From: Rhizobium sp. Q54
GTDB taxonomy: Bacteria > Pseudomonadota > Alphaproteobacteria > CADEGL01
DNA length: 38,339 nt
NCBI GenBank assembly: GCA_945860095.1
Contig: CAMAPP010000015.1
Coordinates: 1-38,339 of the forward strand
Direction of reading: 5' to 3'
The notes under the pieces are model-generated. The model ran no database searches and was not told the origin of the DNA. It saw only the letters and a list, made by a program, of their open reading frames with translations. The stretch's first letter is position 1. Each line of letters begins with the position of its first letter. Made by a program: the position numbers and the translations under genes. Shown piece by piece: positions 25,882 through 34,412 of this stretch.

Positions 25882-26805
25882 ATGCAAATCTATCTTCCGA
25901 TCGCCGAAATGTCCGTGGATGTGTTCGTCGTCCTCGGACTTGGCGGTGCGATCGGCTTTCTTTCCGGATTGTTCGGTGCGGGTGGCGGGTTTCTCCTCAC
26001 GCCGATGTTGATTTTCCTCGGCGTGCCGCCGCCGGTCGCGGTCGCTTCGGTCGCGAACGAACTGATCGCCGCATCCGTCTCGGGCATGATCGCGCATTGG
26101 CGGCGGCGGACGGTCGACTTCAAGATGGGCGCCTTCCTGCTCGCGGGCGGGCTTTTGGGCTCAAGCCTCGGCGTCTGGTTGTTCGGCGTGCTCAAGGGCA
26201 TCGGCCAGATCGATTTCGCGATTTCGGTCTGTTACGTCCTGTTTCTCGGCTCGATCGGTTTGTTGATGCTGGTCGAAAGCGCGCGCGCGATCCTGCGCCG
26301 GCGCGGCCATCGGAGCGATGGCGCCCGGCAACGCTACCCCGATTGGGTGCGCCGGCTGCCGCTCAAGGTCCGCTTCCACAAATCGCGCCTGTACGTCAGC
26401 GCGTTCCTACCCCTCGCCGTGGGCCTGCTCGTCGGCGTGCTCGCGGCGATCATGGGCGTCGGCGGCGGCTTCATTCTCGTGCCCGCGATGATCTATCTCA
26501 TCGGCATGCCGACGACGGTGGTGGCGGGCACTTCGCTGTTCCAGATCATCTTCGTGTCCGCCAATGTCACGCTGCTGCAATCGATCAGCTTGCAGACGGT
26601 GGACATCGTGCTCGCCGTTCTGTTGCTGGCGGGCGGCGTGGTTGGCGCGCAATACGGCGCCCGCTACAGCGCGCGCTTGCCGGGCGAGCAGATGCGCATC
26701 GTTCTCGCCGTCCTGGTGCTTGGGGTCTGCACGAAGCTGTTCTTCGATCTGGTCGCGACACCCGCCGATGTCTATTCGATCTCGGTCGAAGAGGGCCTGC
26801 CATGA
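25882..26805 (+). CDS. Sulfite exporter TauE/SafE family membrane protein
   Basis: A 307-residue polytopic inner-membrane protein of the TauE/SafE (DUF81) family, proposed to move small organic or inorganic anions such as sulfite or sulfoacetate. The two family repeats are visible: GFLSGLFGAGGGFLLTPML near residues 25-45 and GVLAAIMGVGGGFILVPAM near residues 185-205, each with the Gly-rich turn and the downstream VAxxSxxxxxxxS-type segment. About eight hydrophobic segments are seen, with a charged cytoplasmic loop at about 135-165. The gene overlaps the next one by ATGA at 26802-26805, indicating translational coupling. The substrate cannot be assigned from sequence. Confidence 0.9.
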   Translation: MQIYLPIAEMSVDVFVVLGLGGAIGFLSGLFGAGGGFLLTPMLIFLGVPPPVAVASVANELIAASVSGMIAHWRRRTVDFKMGAFLLAGGLLGSSLGVWLFGVLKGIGQIDFAISVCYVLFLGSIGLLMLVESARAILRRRGHRSDGARQRYPDWVRRLPLKVRFHKSRLYVSAFLPLAVGLLVGVLAAIMGVGGGFILVPAMIYLIGMPTTVVAGTSLFQIIFVSANVTLLQSISLQTVDIVLAVLLLAGGVVGAQYGARYSARLPGEQMRIVLAVLVLGVCTKLFFDLVATPADVYSISVEEGLP

Positions 26806-27563
26806 GACGCGCGGGCGCGTGCGTGGCTATGTTGGGCGCGCTCGCCTGTCTTGGCGTGGGCTCGCTGTCGCTCCCTTCGGCGCGCGCGGAGCCGCTGCTT
26901 GTCGATCTCAGCGACCATCTGGTCAAGATCACCGCCGGCTTTGTCGGCACCGATGTTCTGGTCTTCGGTGCGATATCGGGGCCCGGCGATATCGTGGTCG
27001 TGGTCAAGGGACCGGCCAAGGACCTCATTGTGCGCAAAAAGTCGCGCGTGGCGGGCATGTGGCTCAACCGCGATTCGCTCACGTTCGTGCGCGCGCCGAC
27101 CTTCTATTCGGTTGCGGCCACGCGACCGCTTGCCGAATTCGTGCCGCTCGCGCTTCTGCAGCGCCAGGGGATCGGCGTCGAGCATTTGCGCCTGGAAGAG
27201 CGCGGCGCCGCGACGGAGGGCGAGGTGGCCGAGTTCCGGCTCGGCCTGGTGCGCAACAAACAGGGCGAGGGATTGTACGCGCGCGAAGTCGCCAAGATCG
27301 CCGTGCTCGCGGGCGGCCTGTTCCGCGCCGATTTGTCTTTCCCGGCGAATGTGCCGACCGGGGCCTATACGGTCGAGGTTTATTTGATTCGCGATGGTGA
27401 TGTGGCGAGCGCGCAAACCACGCCCTTGGTCGTCAGCAATGTGGGCGTGGGCGCGGACGTTCATTTTTTTGCCCACGGACACGCCGCGCTGTATGGCGTC
27501 TTTGCCGTTTTGCTCGCGCTGCTCGCGGGCTGGGCGGCGTCGGCGGCATTCCGGCGCGGATAG
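26802..27563 (+). CDS. TIGR02186-type membrane-anchored periplasmic protein, function unknown
   Basis: A 253-residue protein with an N-terminal signal peptide (about 1-28, ending SARA) and one C-terminal membrane helix (about 226-247, LYGVFAVLLALLAGWAASAAF) with a short positive tail, so the bulk should face the periplasm. The mature part looks beta-rich: ITAGFVGTDVLVFGAI and GPGDIVVVVKGP near the start, and FPANVPTGAYTVEVYLIRDG near the end. These features match the alphaproteobacterial family TIGR02186, which as far as I recall has no assigned function. Its start codon overlaps the stop of the TauE/SafE-type gene, so the two products are probably made together and may form a complex. Confidence 0.85.
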   Translation: MRRAGACVAMLGALACLGVGSLSLPSARAEPLLVDLSDHLVKITAGFVGTDVLVFGAISGPGDIVVVVKGPAKDLIVRKKSRVAGMWLNRDSLTFVRAPTFYSVAATRPLAEFVPLALLQRQGIGVEHLRLEERGAATEGEVAEFRLGLVRNKQGEGLYAREVAKIAVLAGGLFRADLSFPANVPTGAYTVEVYLIRDGDVASAQTTPLVVSNVGVGADVHFFAHGHAALYGVFAVLLALLAGWAASAAFRRG

Positions 27564-27598
27564 CGCGCAAGCGGCAAGTCGAGTACGGAGAGAGCTTC

Positions 27599-28084
27599 AT
27601 GGCCGAAACACAGGAAAAAGCCGCACGGCATGTGTTTCTCGTCGTCGTCGACGAAACCGAGGAGTTGAACGTGGCGCTGCGTTATGCCTGCCGGCGCGCG
27701 GTGCGCACGGGCGGACGCGTGGCGCTGCTCTATGTCATCGAACACGAAGGCTTTTTGCACTGGTCCTCGGCCGAGCGCCTGCGCGAGGAAGAGCAGCGCG
27801 CCCAAGCCGAGCAGCAGCTGCAGTCCATGGCGTCCAAGGTCATGGAATGGACCGGCGACATGCCGATTTTGCACATCCGCAAGGGCTTGCGGCGCGACGA
27901 ATTGCTGAAACTCATGGACGAGGATGCGACGATTTCGGCTCTGGTTCTCGGCGCGGCGACCGGCGCGCGCGGACCAGGGCCCCTGATCTCGGCGTTGACC
28001 GGGAAATTTTCGGCGCGCCTGCACGTGCCCCTGACGATCGTTCCGGGCGCGCTCGGCGACGCGCAAATCGACGCGCTCGCCTGA
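27599..28084 (+). CDS. Universal stress protein family (UspA)
   Basis: A 161-residue cytoplasmic protein with one Usp domain. The first strand has VFLVVVDETEELNVALRYA, a middle helix is rich in Glu and Gln (about 60-85), and the C-terminal nucleotide loop is GAATGARGPGPLISAL followed by VPLTIVPG. The loop is close to but not identical with the G-2x-G-9x-G(S/T) pattern of ATP-binding members, so nucleotide binding is likely but not certain. The gene starts 35 bp after the TIGR02186-type gene, with GGAGAG upstream of its ATG. It converges with the cyclase gene, leaving only 19 bp. Confidence 0.9.
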   Translation: MAETQEKAARHVFLVVVDETEELNVALRYACRRAVRTGGRVALLYVIEHEGFLHWSSAERLREEEQRAQAEQQLQSMASKVMEWTGDMPILHIRKGLRRDELLKLMDEDATISALVLGAATGARGPGPLISALTGKFSARLHVPLTIVPGALGDAQIDALA

Positions 28085-28103
28085 TTCGTCGAACCGCCGA
28101 TCT

Positions 28104-29309
28104 TCAGAACGCCGTCAATTCCTCCGGCACGCCGAACACCGCGACGGGTTCGGCCAGGCCCCTGAGCGCGTGGCGGCCGAGCGGGCGCTTGGGCATGGGA
28201 CAGATGGCCGCGAATTCCGTCGACATGATCAGTGTCTCGCCGAGCGTCTTGGTCAGTTGCTCCAGGCGCGCGGCCAGGTTGACCGCCGGTCCGATGACGG
28301 TGAAGTCGAGGCGGTCGGGCGCGCCGATATTGCCGTACATGACCGGGCCGACATGGAGCGACAGGCCGTAGCCGATCGCGTCGTCGCCGCGCTTGGCGCG
28401 CGCTTGGTTCAGCGCCGCCATCGCGCGCACGGCCTCGCGCGCGGCGGTATAGGCGCGGCACGAATTGGCGGGCGCGCCATCCGCGTCGGTGCGGAAGATG
28501 GCGAGAAAGCCGTCGCCGATGAATTTCAGGATCTCGCCGCCGTGGCGCTGGACGGGTTCGGCCATGGTTTCGAAATATGCGTTGAGCGTCGCGATCATGC
28601 GTTCGCTCGTCAGGCGTTCCGACAGCGATGTCGAATCGCGCATGTCGCAGAACCAGACGATCGCGTCGATGACCTCGCCGCTGCCGCGCTGAATGGTGCC
28701 ATCGAGCACCCGGCGGCCCGCGGCGCGCCCAACATAGGTGTCGAGCAGGGTCCGCGCGATGCGCACGTTCGATTGCAATTCGACGACGAGGCTCAAGGCC
28801 GGCATGACCGCGTCGATGGTCGCGATGTCCGCCTCGGTGAACCCGCCCGGCCGGTCGGTTGCCAGCGATACGGCGTTTCGCCGGTTATCGATCGCGGGCG
28901 CCGGCATGATGATGTAATCGGTCATGCCCTTCTCGCGCAGCTCCGCCAGAATCGAGAAGTCCAAGATCGGAGCGGGTGTATCGAGCCGGCGACGCACGGC
29001 CTTGCCTTCCTCGAACACGACGCGCAGCGGGCTTTGGGTATAGATCGGCTCTTCGCGCGCGCCATGCTTCCAGCCGATTTCGCGCATCGCGGGCGTTTCG
29101 CGTTCCCAGGTATAGCTATGACCGAGAACCAAGGGGTGCAGCGTCTGCACATGCATCGCCGCGCGCGCGACCGGCAGACCGGAGATCTTGGCGCGTTGGC
29201 AAAATTGATCGAGCAGCGCTTGCGGGTCGGCCAAGCGCCGACCCTCGGTGTAAAGCCAGTTCAGCAAGCGTGCGGCCGGTGTTTTGCCCGAATCGTCGTC
29301 CGTGGCCAT
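28104..29309 (-). CDS. Class III adenylate/guanylate cyclase, soluble
   Basis: A 401-residue cytoplasmic protein with a C-terminal class III cyclase domain (about 212-395). The metal-binding Asp residues are D222 (FCDMRDS) and D266 (FIGDGF); base-selecting K262 and D335 (RLDFTVIG) suggest ATP as substrate; transition-state residues N344 and R348 are in AVNLAARLE. All catalytic residues are present, so the product is probably cAMP. The N-terminal ~190 residues lack membrane segments and look like a GAF-type sensory domain ending in a helical linker. It is transcribed toward the stress-protein gene and diverges from nfuA. No cAMP receptor protein gene is in the window. Confidence 0.88.
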   Translation of the reverse strand: MATDDDSGKTPAARLLNWLYTEGRRLADPQALLDQFCQRAKISGLPVARAAMHVQTLHPLVLGHSYTWERETPAMREIGWKHGAREEPIYTQSPLRVVFEEGKAVRRRLDTPAPILDFSILAELREKGMTDYIIMPAPAIDNRRNAVSLATDRPGGFTEADIATIDAVMPALSLVVELQSNVRIARTLLDTYVGRAAGRRVLDGTIQRGSGEVIDAIVWFCDMRDSTSLSERLTSERMIATLNAYFETMAEPVQRHGGEILKFIGDGFLAIFRTDADGAPANSCRAYTAAREAVRAMAALNQARAKRGDDAIGYGLSLHVGPVMYGNIGAPDRLDFTVIGPAVNLAARLEQLTKTLGETLIMSTEFAAICPMPKRPLGRHALRGLAEPVAVFGVPEELTAF

Positions 29310-29508
29310 CTGCGCCCTTTAACCCCCTGATAAGATTCGGTCAATATATAGAGCGCCGCCTATAGAGCCCCGCGCGCCAATTGGGCGCGTATCTCGGACC
29401 CGCGCCCGGTTCGGGGCCGTGCGCCTTGAAATCGCCGCCTTCCCCCCTCATCTTATCTTATCGTCTGTCGGTCGAGATTTTCGCGATTTGCGACAAGAGG
29501 TGCCGCAC

Positions 29509-30057
29509 GTGTTCATACAAACGGAAGACACCCCAAATCCAGCCACGCTCAAATTCGTGCCGGGCGAGACGGTCATGCCTTCGGGCACGATAGATTTTGC
29601 GTCGCCCGATGCGGCGGAGCGGTCGCCGCTGGCGCGCCGCTTGTTCGCTGTCGCGGGCGTGGCGCGGGTGTTCTTTGGCTCCGACTTCATCACCGTGACG
29701 AAGACGCAAGCCCAGGAATGGCATGTGATGAAGCCGGCGGTTCTCGGCGCGATCATGGAACATTTCACCGCGCGCCTGCCCGTGCTCGACGCGGACAGCG
29801 CCACCGCGGATGGTCATGCCGAGGGCGAGAACGACATCGTTCGTCAAATCAAGGAACTGCTCGACAGCCGGGTGCGGCCCGCGGTGGCCCAGGACGGCGG
29901 AGATATTTTGTTCGACCGGTTCGAGGACGGGGTCGTCTATCTCGAGATGCGGGGCTCGTGCTCGGGTTGCCCGAGTTCCATGGCGACGCTCAAGAGCGGA
30001 GTGGAAAACATGCTCCGCCACTACATTCCGGAAGTTTCCGAGGTCCGCGCCGTTTGA
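29509..30057 (+). CDS. nfuA: Fe-S cluster scaffold/carrier NfuA (NifU-like)
   Basis: A 182-residue Fe-S carrier. The N-terminal Nfu_N domain (about 1-88) starts with the family hallmark FIQTEDTPNPATLKFVPG. The C-terminal NifU domain (about 105-180) has the cluster-binding CxxC as C151 and C154 in GSCSGCPSS. I chose GTG 29509 because it gives the canonical family start and has AAGAGG 8 bp upstream; an in-frame start at 29419 would add 30 unlike residues. It diverges from the cyclase gene, and the 199-bp gap should hold both promoters, though none is clear. Confidence 0.95.
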   Translation: MFIQTEDTPNPATLKFVPGETVMPSGTIDFASPDAAERSPLARRLFAVAGVARVFFGSDFITVTKTQAQEWHVMKPAVLGAIMEHFTARLPVLDADSATADGHAEGENDIVRQIKELLDSRVRPAVAQDGGDILFDRFEDGVVYLEMRGSCSGCPSSMATLKSGVENMLRHYIPEVSEVRAV

Positions 30058-30153
30058 TTTGGTGCGCCCGGCAATTCGGCTTCATCCCCTCGGATGCGGC
30101 CGCAATTCCACACGCGTGCGCCGCCTGGGCGCGCGCCCAATTCCGGATATAAG

Positions 30154-31242
30154 ATGAGCGCATTAAACCATATGGAAGCGGTGCCGATCGTCTTTCGAAG
30201 TTTCCCCGTCTTTAGGGGTACCGATGGCTTCCGCCGCTTGATCCGGCTCGATCGCACGGTTTTCGCCGTCGGCATGGCGGTGTCCTTGATCGTTGCCGCA
30301 TGGCTCGTGCTCGGCATGCAAACCCGCGCGCGCGAAGTCGTCGTGATCTTGGCCCGTACCGCAAGCGTCACGCTGAAAGAGGGCGCGGCCTTCGCCTCCG
30401 TTCAGTTCGTTCGCGCGGTTCCCAGCGCCGCCGCGCTCAGCAGCCTGTTCACGGAGCTGGACTACCGCCTCGACGACGTGCGCGAAGGTGCGGCCGTCCC
30501 GCGCGTAATCATCGATCGTATTCCCGCCGATTTCGAGGCCATGGATTCGCCCGAGGAGCGCAAGCTTCTGTTCGCTAAGACGGTGCTGCCGATCGTGCTC
30601 GAAACCAATATGTCGATCCTCAAGGATCGCGCGCGCCTCGAGGAACTGTACGATAAGGACGCCTCGGGCAAGGCGCTCGACGCGCGCGAACGCGCCTGGC
30701 TCGAACGCCTCGCCGGACGCTTCGAGATGGACGGGGTGAATTTGGCCGAGCTGCGCCGGCGGGTCGATGCGGTGCCGCCGTCCCTCGCCATCGCGCAGGC
30801 GGCGCTCGAAAGCGGTTGGGGCACCTCGCGTCTCGCCCAGCAGGGTCATTCGCTGTTTGGGCAGAAGGTGCAGCGCCCGGATGCCGGCGCTGCCGTGCGC
30901 ACGGGTATCGCGCCGGCGATACCGGGCGGCGACGATCTGATCATGCGCACCTTCGACAGCCTGCCCTCGACGGTGAAGGCCTATATCCACAACCTGAACA
31001 CCCATCCGGCCTATCGCGAGTTCCGCGAACGGCGGGCGGATGCGCGCGCGCGCGGCAAGGCGCTCGACGGCTGGTATCTGGCGGGATATATCAAACGCTA
31101 TTCCGAGCGTGGCCGTGACTACATCAAGGACGTGCGCGGCCTGATCAAAACGAACGACTTAGGCGCGCTCGACGATGCCCGTTTCTCCAGCGGCCCCCCG
31201 TGGCCGCCGGCCGGGCTGAAGACGGCGCTCGGCTTGATCTAG
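30154..31242 (+). CDS. Membrane-anchored glucosaminidase-domain protein (Bax-like)
   Basis: A 362-residue protein with one N-terminal membrane helix (about 40-58, FAVGMAVSLIVAAWLVLGM) and a periplasmic body. The C-terminal half (about 205-330) has a glucosaminidase/Bax-type fold signature: PPSLAIAQAALESGWGTSRLAQQGHSLFGQK, split here as the AALESGWGTSR element with its candidate catalytic Glu and the NSLFG-like HSLFGQ. A middle alpha-helical region (about 125-200) precedes it. The likely role is cleavage of peptidoglycan glycan strands. ATG 30154 is preferred; an in-frame ATG at 30172 is an alternative, and no strong ribosome site favours either. Confidence 0.82.
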   Translation: MSALNHMEAVPIVFRSFPVFRGTDGFRRLIRLDRTVFAVGMAVSLIVAAWLVLGMQTRAREVVVILARTASVTLKEGAAFASVQFVRAVPSAAALSSLFTELDYRLDDVREGAAVPRVIIDRIPADFEAMDSPEERKLLFAKTVLPIVLETNMSILKDRARLEELYDKDASGKALDARERAWLERLAGRFEMDGVNLAELRRRVDAVPPSLAIAQAALESGWGTSRLAQQGHSLFGQKVQRPDAGAAVRTGIAPAIPGGDDLIMRTFDSLPSTVKAYIHNLNTHPAYREFRERRADARARGKALDGWYLAGYIKRYSERGRDYIKDVRGLIKTNDLGALDDARFSSGPPWPPAGLKTALGLI

Positions 31243-31296
31243 TTTTGCGCTTGCGGGTTCGGCGGCGCGACGTCGCCGGACCGGGGGAATGCGACC

Positions 31297-31902
31297 ATGC
31301 CGCCGGACACATCCGATAGCCGCCTCGACGACCGCGCGCTCGACCTCGTATTTCGCGAGGCGCGGACGTTTCACCGCTGGCAAGAACGCGAAATCGGCGA
31401 CGAGACGCTGCGCGCGCTTTACGATTTGGCGTGCTTGGCGCCGACCTCGGCCAATTGCAGCCCGGCGCGCATCGTTTTCGTCCGTAGCGCCGAGGCGAAG
31501 GCGCGGCTAAGGCCTTGTCTTGCGCCCGGCAATGTCGAGCAAACCATGGCCGCGCCGGTGACCGCGATCATCGGCCACGATCTGTTTTTCTTCGAGTTCC
31601 TGCCCCGCCTTTACCGCCAGGCCGACGCGCGCGCGTGGTTCGCGGGCGATCCCAAGGCCGCGGAAATCACCGCGTTTCGCAACGGTTCCATGCAAGGCGC
31701 CTATCTCATCCTGGCCGCGCGCTCGTTGGGACTGGATTGCGGGCCCATGTCCGGATTCGACAACGCGATGGTGGACGCGGCCTTCTTCCCGGGTGGCCGG
31801 GTGCGGTCCAATTTTCTCTGCAATCTCGGCCATGGCGACCGCGCCACGCTCGATGCGCGCAATGCGCGCCTGGTATTCGACGAGGCCTGTGCCGTAATCT
31901 GA
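31297..31902 (+). CDS. Nitroreductase-family protein, RutE/HadB type
   Basis: A 201-residue flavin-dependent reductase of the nitroreductase superfamily. The FMN-binding N-terminal pattern (here [10 protein letters not shown], with [23 protein letters not shown]) and the C-terminal [19 protein letters not shown] match RutE, which reduces malonic semialdehyde to 3-hydroxypropionate in pyrimidine degradation. No other rut gene is in the window, so the substrate may differ. The gene begins 54 bp after the glucosaminidase gene and ends 7 bp before tsaB. Confidence 0.88.
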   Translation: MPPDTSDSRLDDRALDLVFREARTFHRWQEREIGDETLRALYDLACLAPTSANCSPARIVFVRSAEAKARLRPCLAPGNVEQTMAAPVTAIIGHDLFFFEFLPRLYRQADARAWFAGDPKAAEITAFRNGSMQGAYLILAARSLGLDCGPMSGFDNAMVDAAFFPGGRVRSNFLCNLGHGDRATLDARNARLVFDEACAVI

Positions 31903-31909
31903 TCGTCCG

Positions 31910-32581
31910 ATGCGTCTTCTGGCCCTCGATTGCGCCGTCTCCTGCTGTTCCGCGGCCGCGTGGGCCGATGGCGCGGTGCGCGGGCGGCGGCGGGCCGCCA
32001 TGGCGACCGGCCAGTCCGAGGCCATCGTGCCGATGGCGCTGGCGGTCATGTCCGAGGCCGGGCTGTCGTTTGGCAATCTCGATGTCATCGTCGCCACGGC
32101 CGGGCCCGGCAGCTTCACCGGCGTGCGAATCGGCCTCGCCGCCGCCCGCGGTTTTGGCTTGGCACATGCGGTTCCGGTCTGGGGTATGCGCACCACGGAT
32201 GCGATTGCCGAGGTGGCGCGCGAATGGCTGCGCGGCGCGGAAAGCCTCCTGGTCGTGCTCGAGTGCAAGCGGCATGAATTGGCGGCCCAGCGCTACGACG
32301 CATCCGGCGCGCCGCTCGACGAACCGGTCTTGCGCGCGCCCGAGGCGCTCGCCGCTAGCCACGCGGCGGATGCCGTCGCGGGCGACGGGCGGGGACGGCT
32401 TCTGCGCGCTTTCGCTTCGGCCGGCCGCTTCGCGCGCGAACTCGACGGCGCGGATTTGCCGGATGCCGCCGCGCTCGCCGCGCTCGCCGCGCGCCGTCTT
32501 GGCGCCGGCGAGAACTTGCTCGCGCCCCGTCCGATCTATCTCCGCGCGCCTGACGTCACGCGCGCCGAAGGCGTTGCATGA
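31910..32581 (+). CDS. tsaB: tRNA threonylcarbamoyladenosine biosynthesis protein TsaB
   Basis: A 223-residue ASKHA-fold protein that partners TsaD in making t6A37 on ANN-decoding tRNAs. The N-terminal phosphate loop (LLALDCAVSCCSAA) and the TsaB hallmark GPGSFTGVRIGLAAARG near residue 65 are present. The C-terminal PIYLRAPDVT segment fits the family. Its stop overlaps the rimI start by ATGA. tsaB and rimI are a common pair. The gene begins 7 bp after the nitroreductase gene. Confidence 0.95.
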   Translation: MRLLALDCAVSCCSAAAWADGAVRGRRRAAMATGQSEAIVPMALAVMSEAGLSFGNLDVIVATAGPGSFTGVRIGLAAARGFGLAHAVPVWGMRTTDAIAEVAREWLRGAESLLVVLECKRHELAAQRYDASGAPLDEPVLRAPEALAASHAADAVAGDGRGRLLRAFASAGRFARELDGADLPDAAALAALAARRLGAGENLLAPRPIYLRAPDVTRAEGVA

Positions 32582-33075
32582 CCGCGCCGCCGCCGATGCT
32601 CGCGGGCCCCGCCGCGGCATCCCCGTTGGCCGCGCTGCACGGGCGGTGCTTCGACGAGATTTGGGACGAGCACGCCTTCCGCGCGCTTCTTTTCTTGCCC
32701 GGCACCTTCGCGGTGCTCGATGACGCGCGCGAGCCGCGCGCCTTCGTGTTGTGCCGCGTCGTTGCCGACGAAGCGGAAATCCTGACCATGGGCACTCTGC
32801 CGAACGCGCGCCGTCGGGGCGCCGGCCGTGCGGTTCTAACCGAAGCCTTGGCACGCCTGCATGAGCAAGGGGTCGCTCGCGTCTATCTGGAGGTCGCCGA
32901 GGACAACGCCCCCGCGCGCGCGCTCTACGCGGCACTGGGTTTCGTTCAGACCGGACGCCGGAAGGGTTACTATGCCATGCCCGGCCGGACGGCCGTCGAT
33001 GCTTTGGCGCTGTCGGTCGGTTTGGGGGGCTCGGATGCGGGCCGATTCGCCGCGCCGCTTCGGTTTGGGGTATAG
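32578..33075 (+). CDS. rimI: Ribosomal-protein-alanine N-acetyltransferase RimI
   Basis: A 165-residue GNAT enzyme expected to acetylate the N-terminal alanine of ribosomal protein S18. The acetyl-CoA motif RRRGAGRAVLTEAL is near residue 80, followed by VYLEVAEDNAPARALYAALGF and the GRRKGYYA segment, the RimI pattern. ATG 32578 overlaps the tsaB stop, so the two are translationally coupled. The fur-like gene follows after 8-14 bp. Confidence 0.93.
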   Translation: MTAPPPMLAGPAAASPLAALHGRCFDEIWDEHAFRALLFLPGTFAVLDDAREPRAFVLCRVVADEAEILTMGTLPNARRRGAGRAVLTEALARLHEQGVARVYLEVAEDNAPARALYAALGFVQTGRRKGYYAMPGRTAVDALALSVGLGGSDAGRFAAPLRFGV

Positions 33076-33083
33076 TACGGCGA

Positions 33084-33560
33084 GTGAAAATGCCTAGTCG
33101 TTCCATCGTTCAGTCGCGCATCGAGCGACGGTGTGCCGAAAAGGGCCTCAAAATGACCGGCCAGCGCCGGGTCATAGCGCGGGTTCTATCCGAGGCGATC
33201 GATCATCCGGATGTCGAGCGAGTCCACCGCCGCGCGGCCGAAATCGACCGGAGAATTAGCCTTGCAACCGTTTACCGCACCGTCCGCCTGTTCGAGGAGG
33301 CAAAAATCCTCGAACGCCACGAATTCGGCCAAGGGCGCGCGCGCTACGAAGTCGTGCCCGATTCCCACCACGACCACCTGATCGATATGACGTCGGGCGC
33401 GGTCTTCGAATTCCACAGCGAGGAAATCGAGCGCTTGCAGCGCGGCGTCGCCAAGAAACTCGGATACCGGCTCGTCGATCACCGCTTGGCGCTGTATGGC
33501 GTGCCGCTGAAGGGCAAGGGCCGCCTGACCGGCCGCCGCGCGGCGGGCGAGGCGAAATGA
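33084..33560 (+). CDS. fur: Fur-family metal-dependent regulator (Fur/Mur type)
   Basis: A 158-residue repressor of the Fur family. The winged helix (about 20-85) has ATVYRTVRLFEEAKILERHEF as recognition region. The metal-binding motif SHHDHLID near residue 93 and the later VDHRLALYG His are kept, but the CxxC zinc site that follows HHDHLI in E. coli Fur is absent, as is usual for alphaproteobacterial Fur/Mur. Whether it responds to iron or manganese cannot be told. The start may be GTG 33084 or ATG 33090. Its stop overlaps the olsB start (ATGA), so it is co-translated with lipid genes. Confidence 0.9.
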   Translation: MKMPSRSIVQSRIERRCAEKGLKMTGQRRVIARVLSEAIDHPDVERVHRRAAEIDRRISLATVYRTVRLFEEAKILERHEFGQGRARYEVVPDSHHDHLIDMTSGAVFEFHSEEIERLQRGVAKKLGYRLVDHRLALYGVPLKGKGRLTGRRAAGEAK

Positions 33561-34408
33561 CCGACTTGCAATCGGGCGGGCGGAAAAGTCCCGGCGCCTC
33601 CGGCGCGCGCATCGTCGAAGCGCGTGCGGGCAGCCTCAGTGTGCGCCTGGCCGAAACGCGCGCCGAAATCGACGCCTCGCTGGATTTGCGCTACCAGGTT
33701 TTCTACGAAGAGCGCGCGGCGAAGCCCACGGCCGAAATGGCCGCGCGCCGGCAGGACTTCGATCGCTTCGACGAGGTCTGCGATCATCTCCTGGTCATCG
33801 ACGAGAAGGCAGGCCCAGGCCGGACAGGCAAGGTCGTCGGCACCTATCGGCTCATCCGCCGCGCCGTCGCCGAATCCCATGGCGGCTTCTACACGGCGGA
33901 CGAATACGATATCGCGCCCATCCTCGCGCATGCGGGCCAGGTGCTCGAACTTGGCCGGTCGTGCGTGGCCGCCGATTACCGCAACCGGGTGACCATGCAA
34001 TTGCTGTGGCGCGGCATCGCCGATTACGTGTTCCACCACCGCATCGAGCTCATGTTCGGCTGCGCGAGCCTGCCGGGAACCGACCCGGCCGAAATTTCCG
34101 AGCAGCTGGCGTATCTGTACTTCCACCACCTGGCGCCGCCCGAGTTGCGCCCGCGCGCGATCGAATCGCGCTATCTCGACATGCGGCGATTGGCGCCGGC
34201 CAGCATCGACGTCAAGCGCGCGCTCTCGGCCCTGCCGCCGCTCATCAAGGGCTATCTGCGCTTGGGCGCTTTCATCGGCGACGGCGCGGTGATCGACCCG
34301 CAGTTCAACACCATCGACATCTGTGTTGTGGTCAAGACGTTCAACGTGACCGAACGCTACATGAAGCACTACACGCGCGACGATCCGCGCGCGGGCGAGT
34401 CGGCCTGA
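33557..34408 (+). CDS. olsB: Probable L-ornithine N-alpha-acyltransferase OlsB
   Basis: A 283-residue GNAT-like acyltransferase. The family features are LRYQVFYEE near residue 52, GTYRLI near residue 97, ELGRSCVAADYR near residue 135, and LWRGIADYV following. OlsB adds a 3-hydroxyacyl chain to ornithine, the first step of phosphorus-free ornithine lipids; it works with OlsA, here probably the next gene 4 bp downstream. Many alphaproteobacteria use these lipids under phosphate limitation. I see no PhoB box near it; expression is probably coupled to the Fur-like gene, whose stop it overlaps. The alternative is a related hemolysin-like acyltransferase of the same family. Confidence 0.8.
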   Translation: MTDLQSGGRKSPGASGARIVEARAGSLSVRLAETRAEIDASLDLRYQVFYEERAAKPTAEMAARRQDFDRFDEVCDHLLVIDEKAGPGRTGKVVGTYRLIRRAVAESHGGFYTADEYDIAPILAHAGQVLELGRSCVAADYRNRVTMQLLWRGIADYVFHHRIELMFGCASLPGTDPAEISEQLAYLYFHHLAPPELRPRAIESRYLDMRRLAPASIDVKRALSALPPLIKGYLRLGAFIGDGAVIDPQFNTIDICVVVKTFNVTERYMKHYTRDDPRAGESA

Positions 34409-34412
34409 CGCC

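Noticed and set aside
29340-29508. Possible promoters for nfuA and the cyclase in the divergent gap (short TATAGAGC direct repeat, TTGACC and TTGAAA hexamers)
   Set aside because: No -35/-10 pair has acceptable spacing, and the elements lie too close to the cyclase start or lack a partner.
30126-30139. Perfect 14-bp palindrome TGGGCGCGCGCCCA after nfuA
   Set aside because: It leaves no room for a loop, has no T tract after it, and such GC palindromes are expected by chance in this composition. Not enough for a terminator or operator call.
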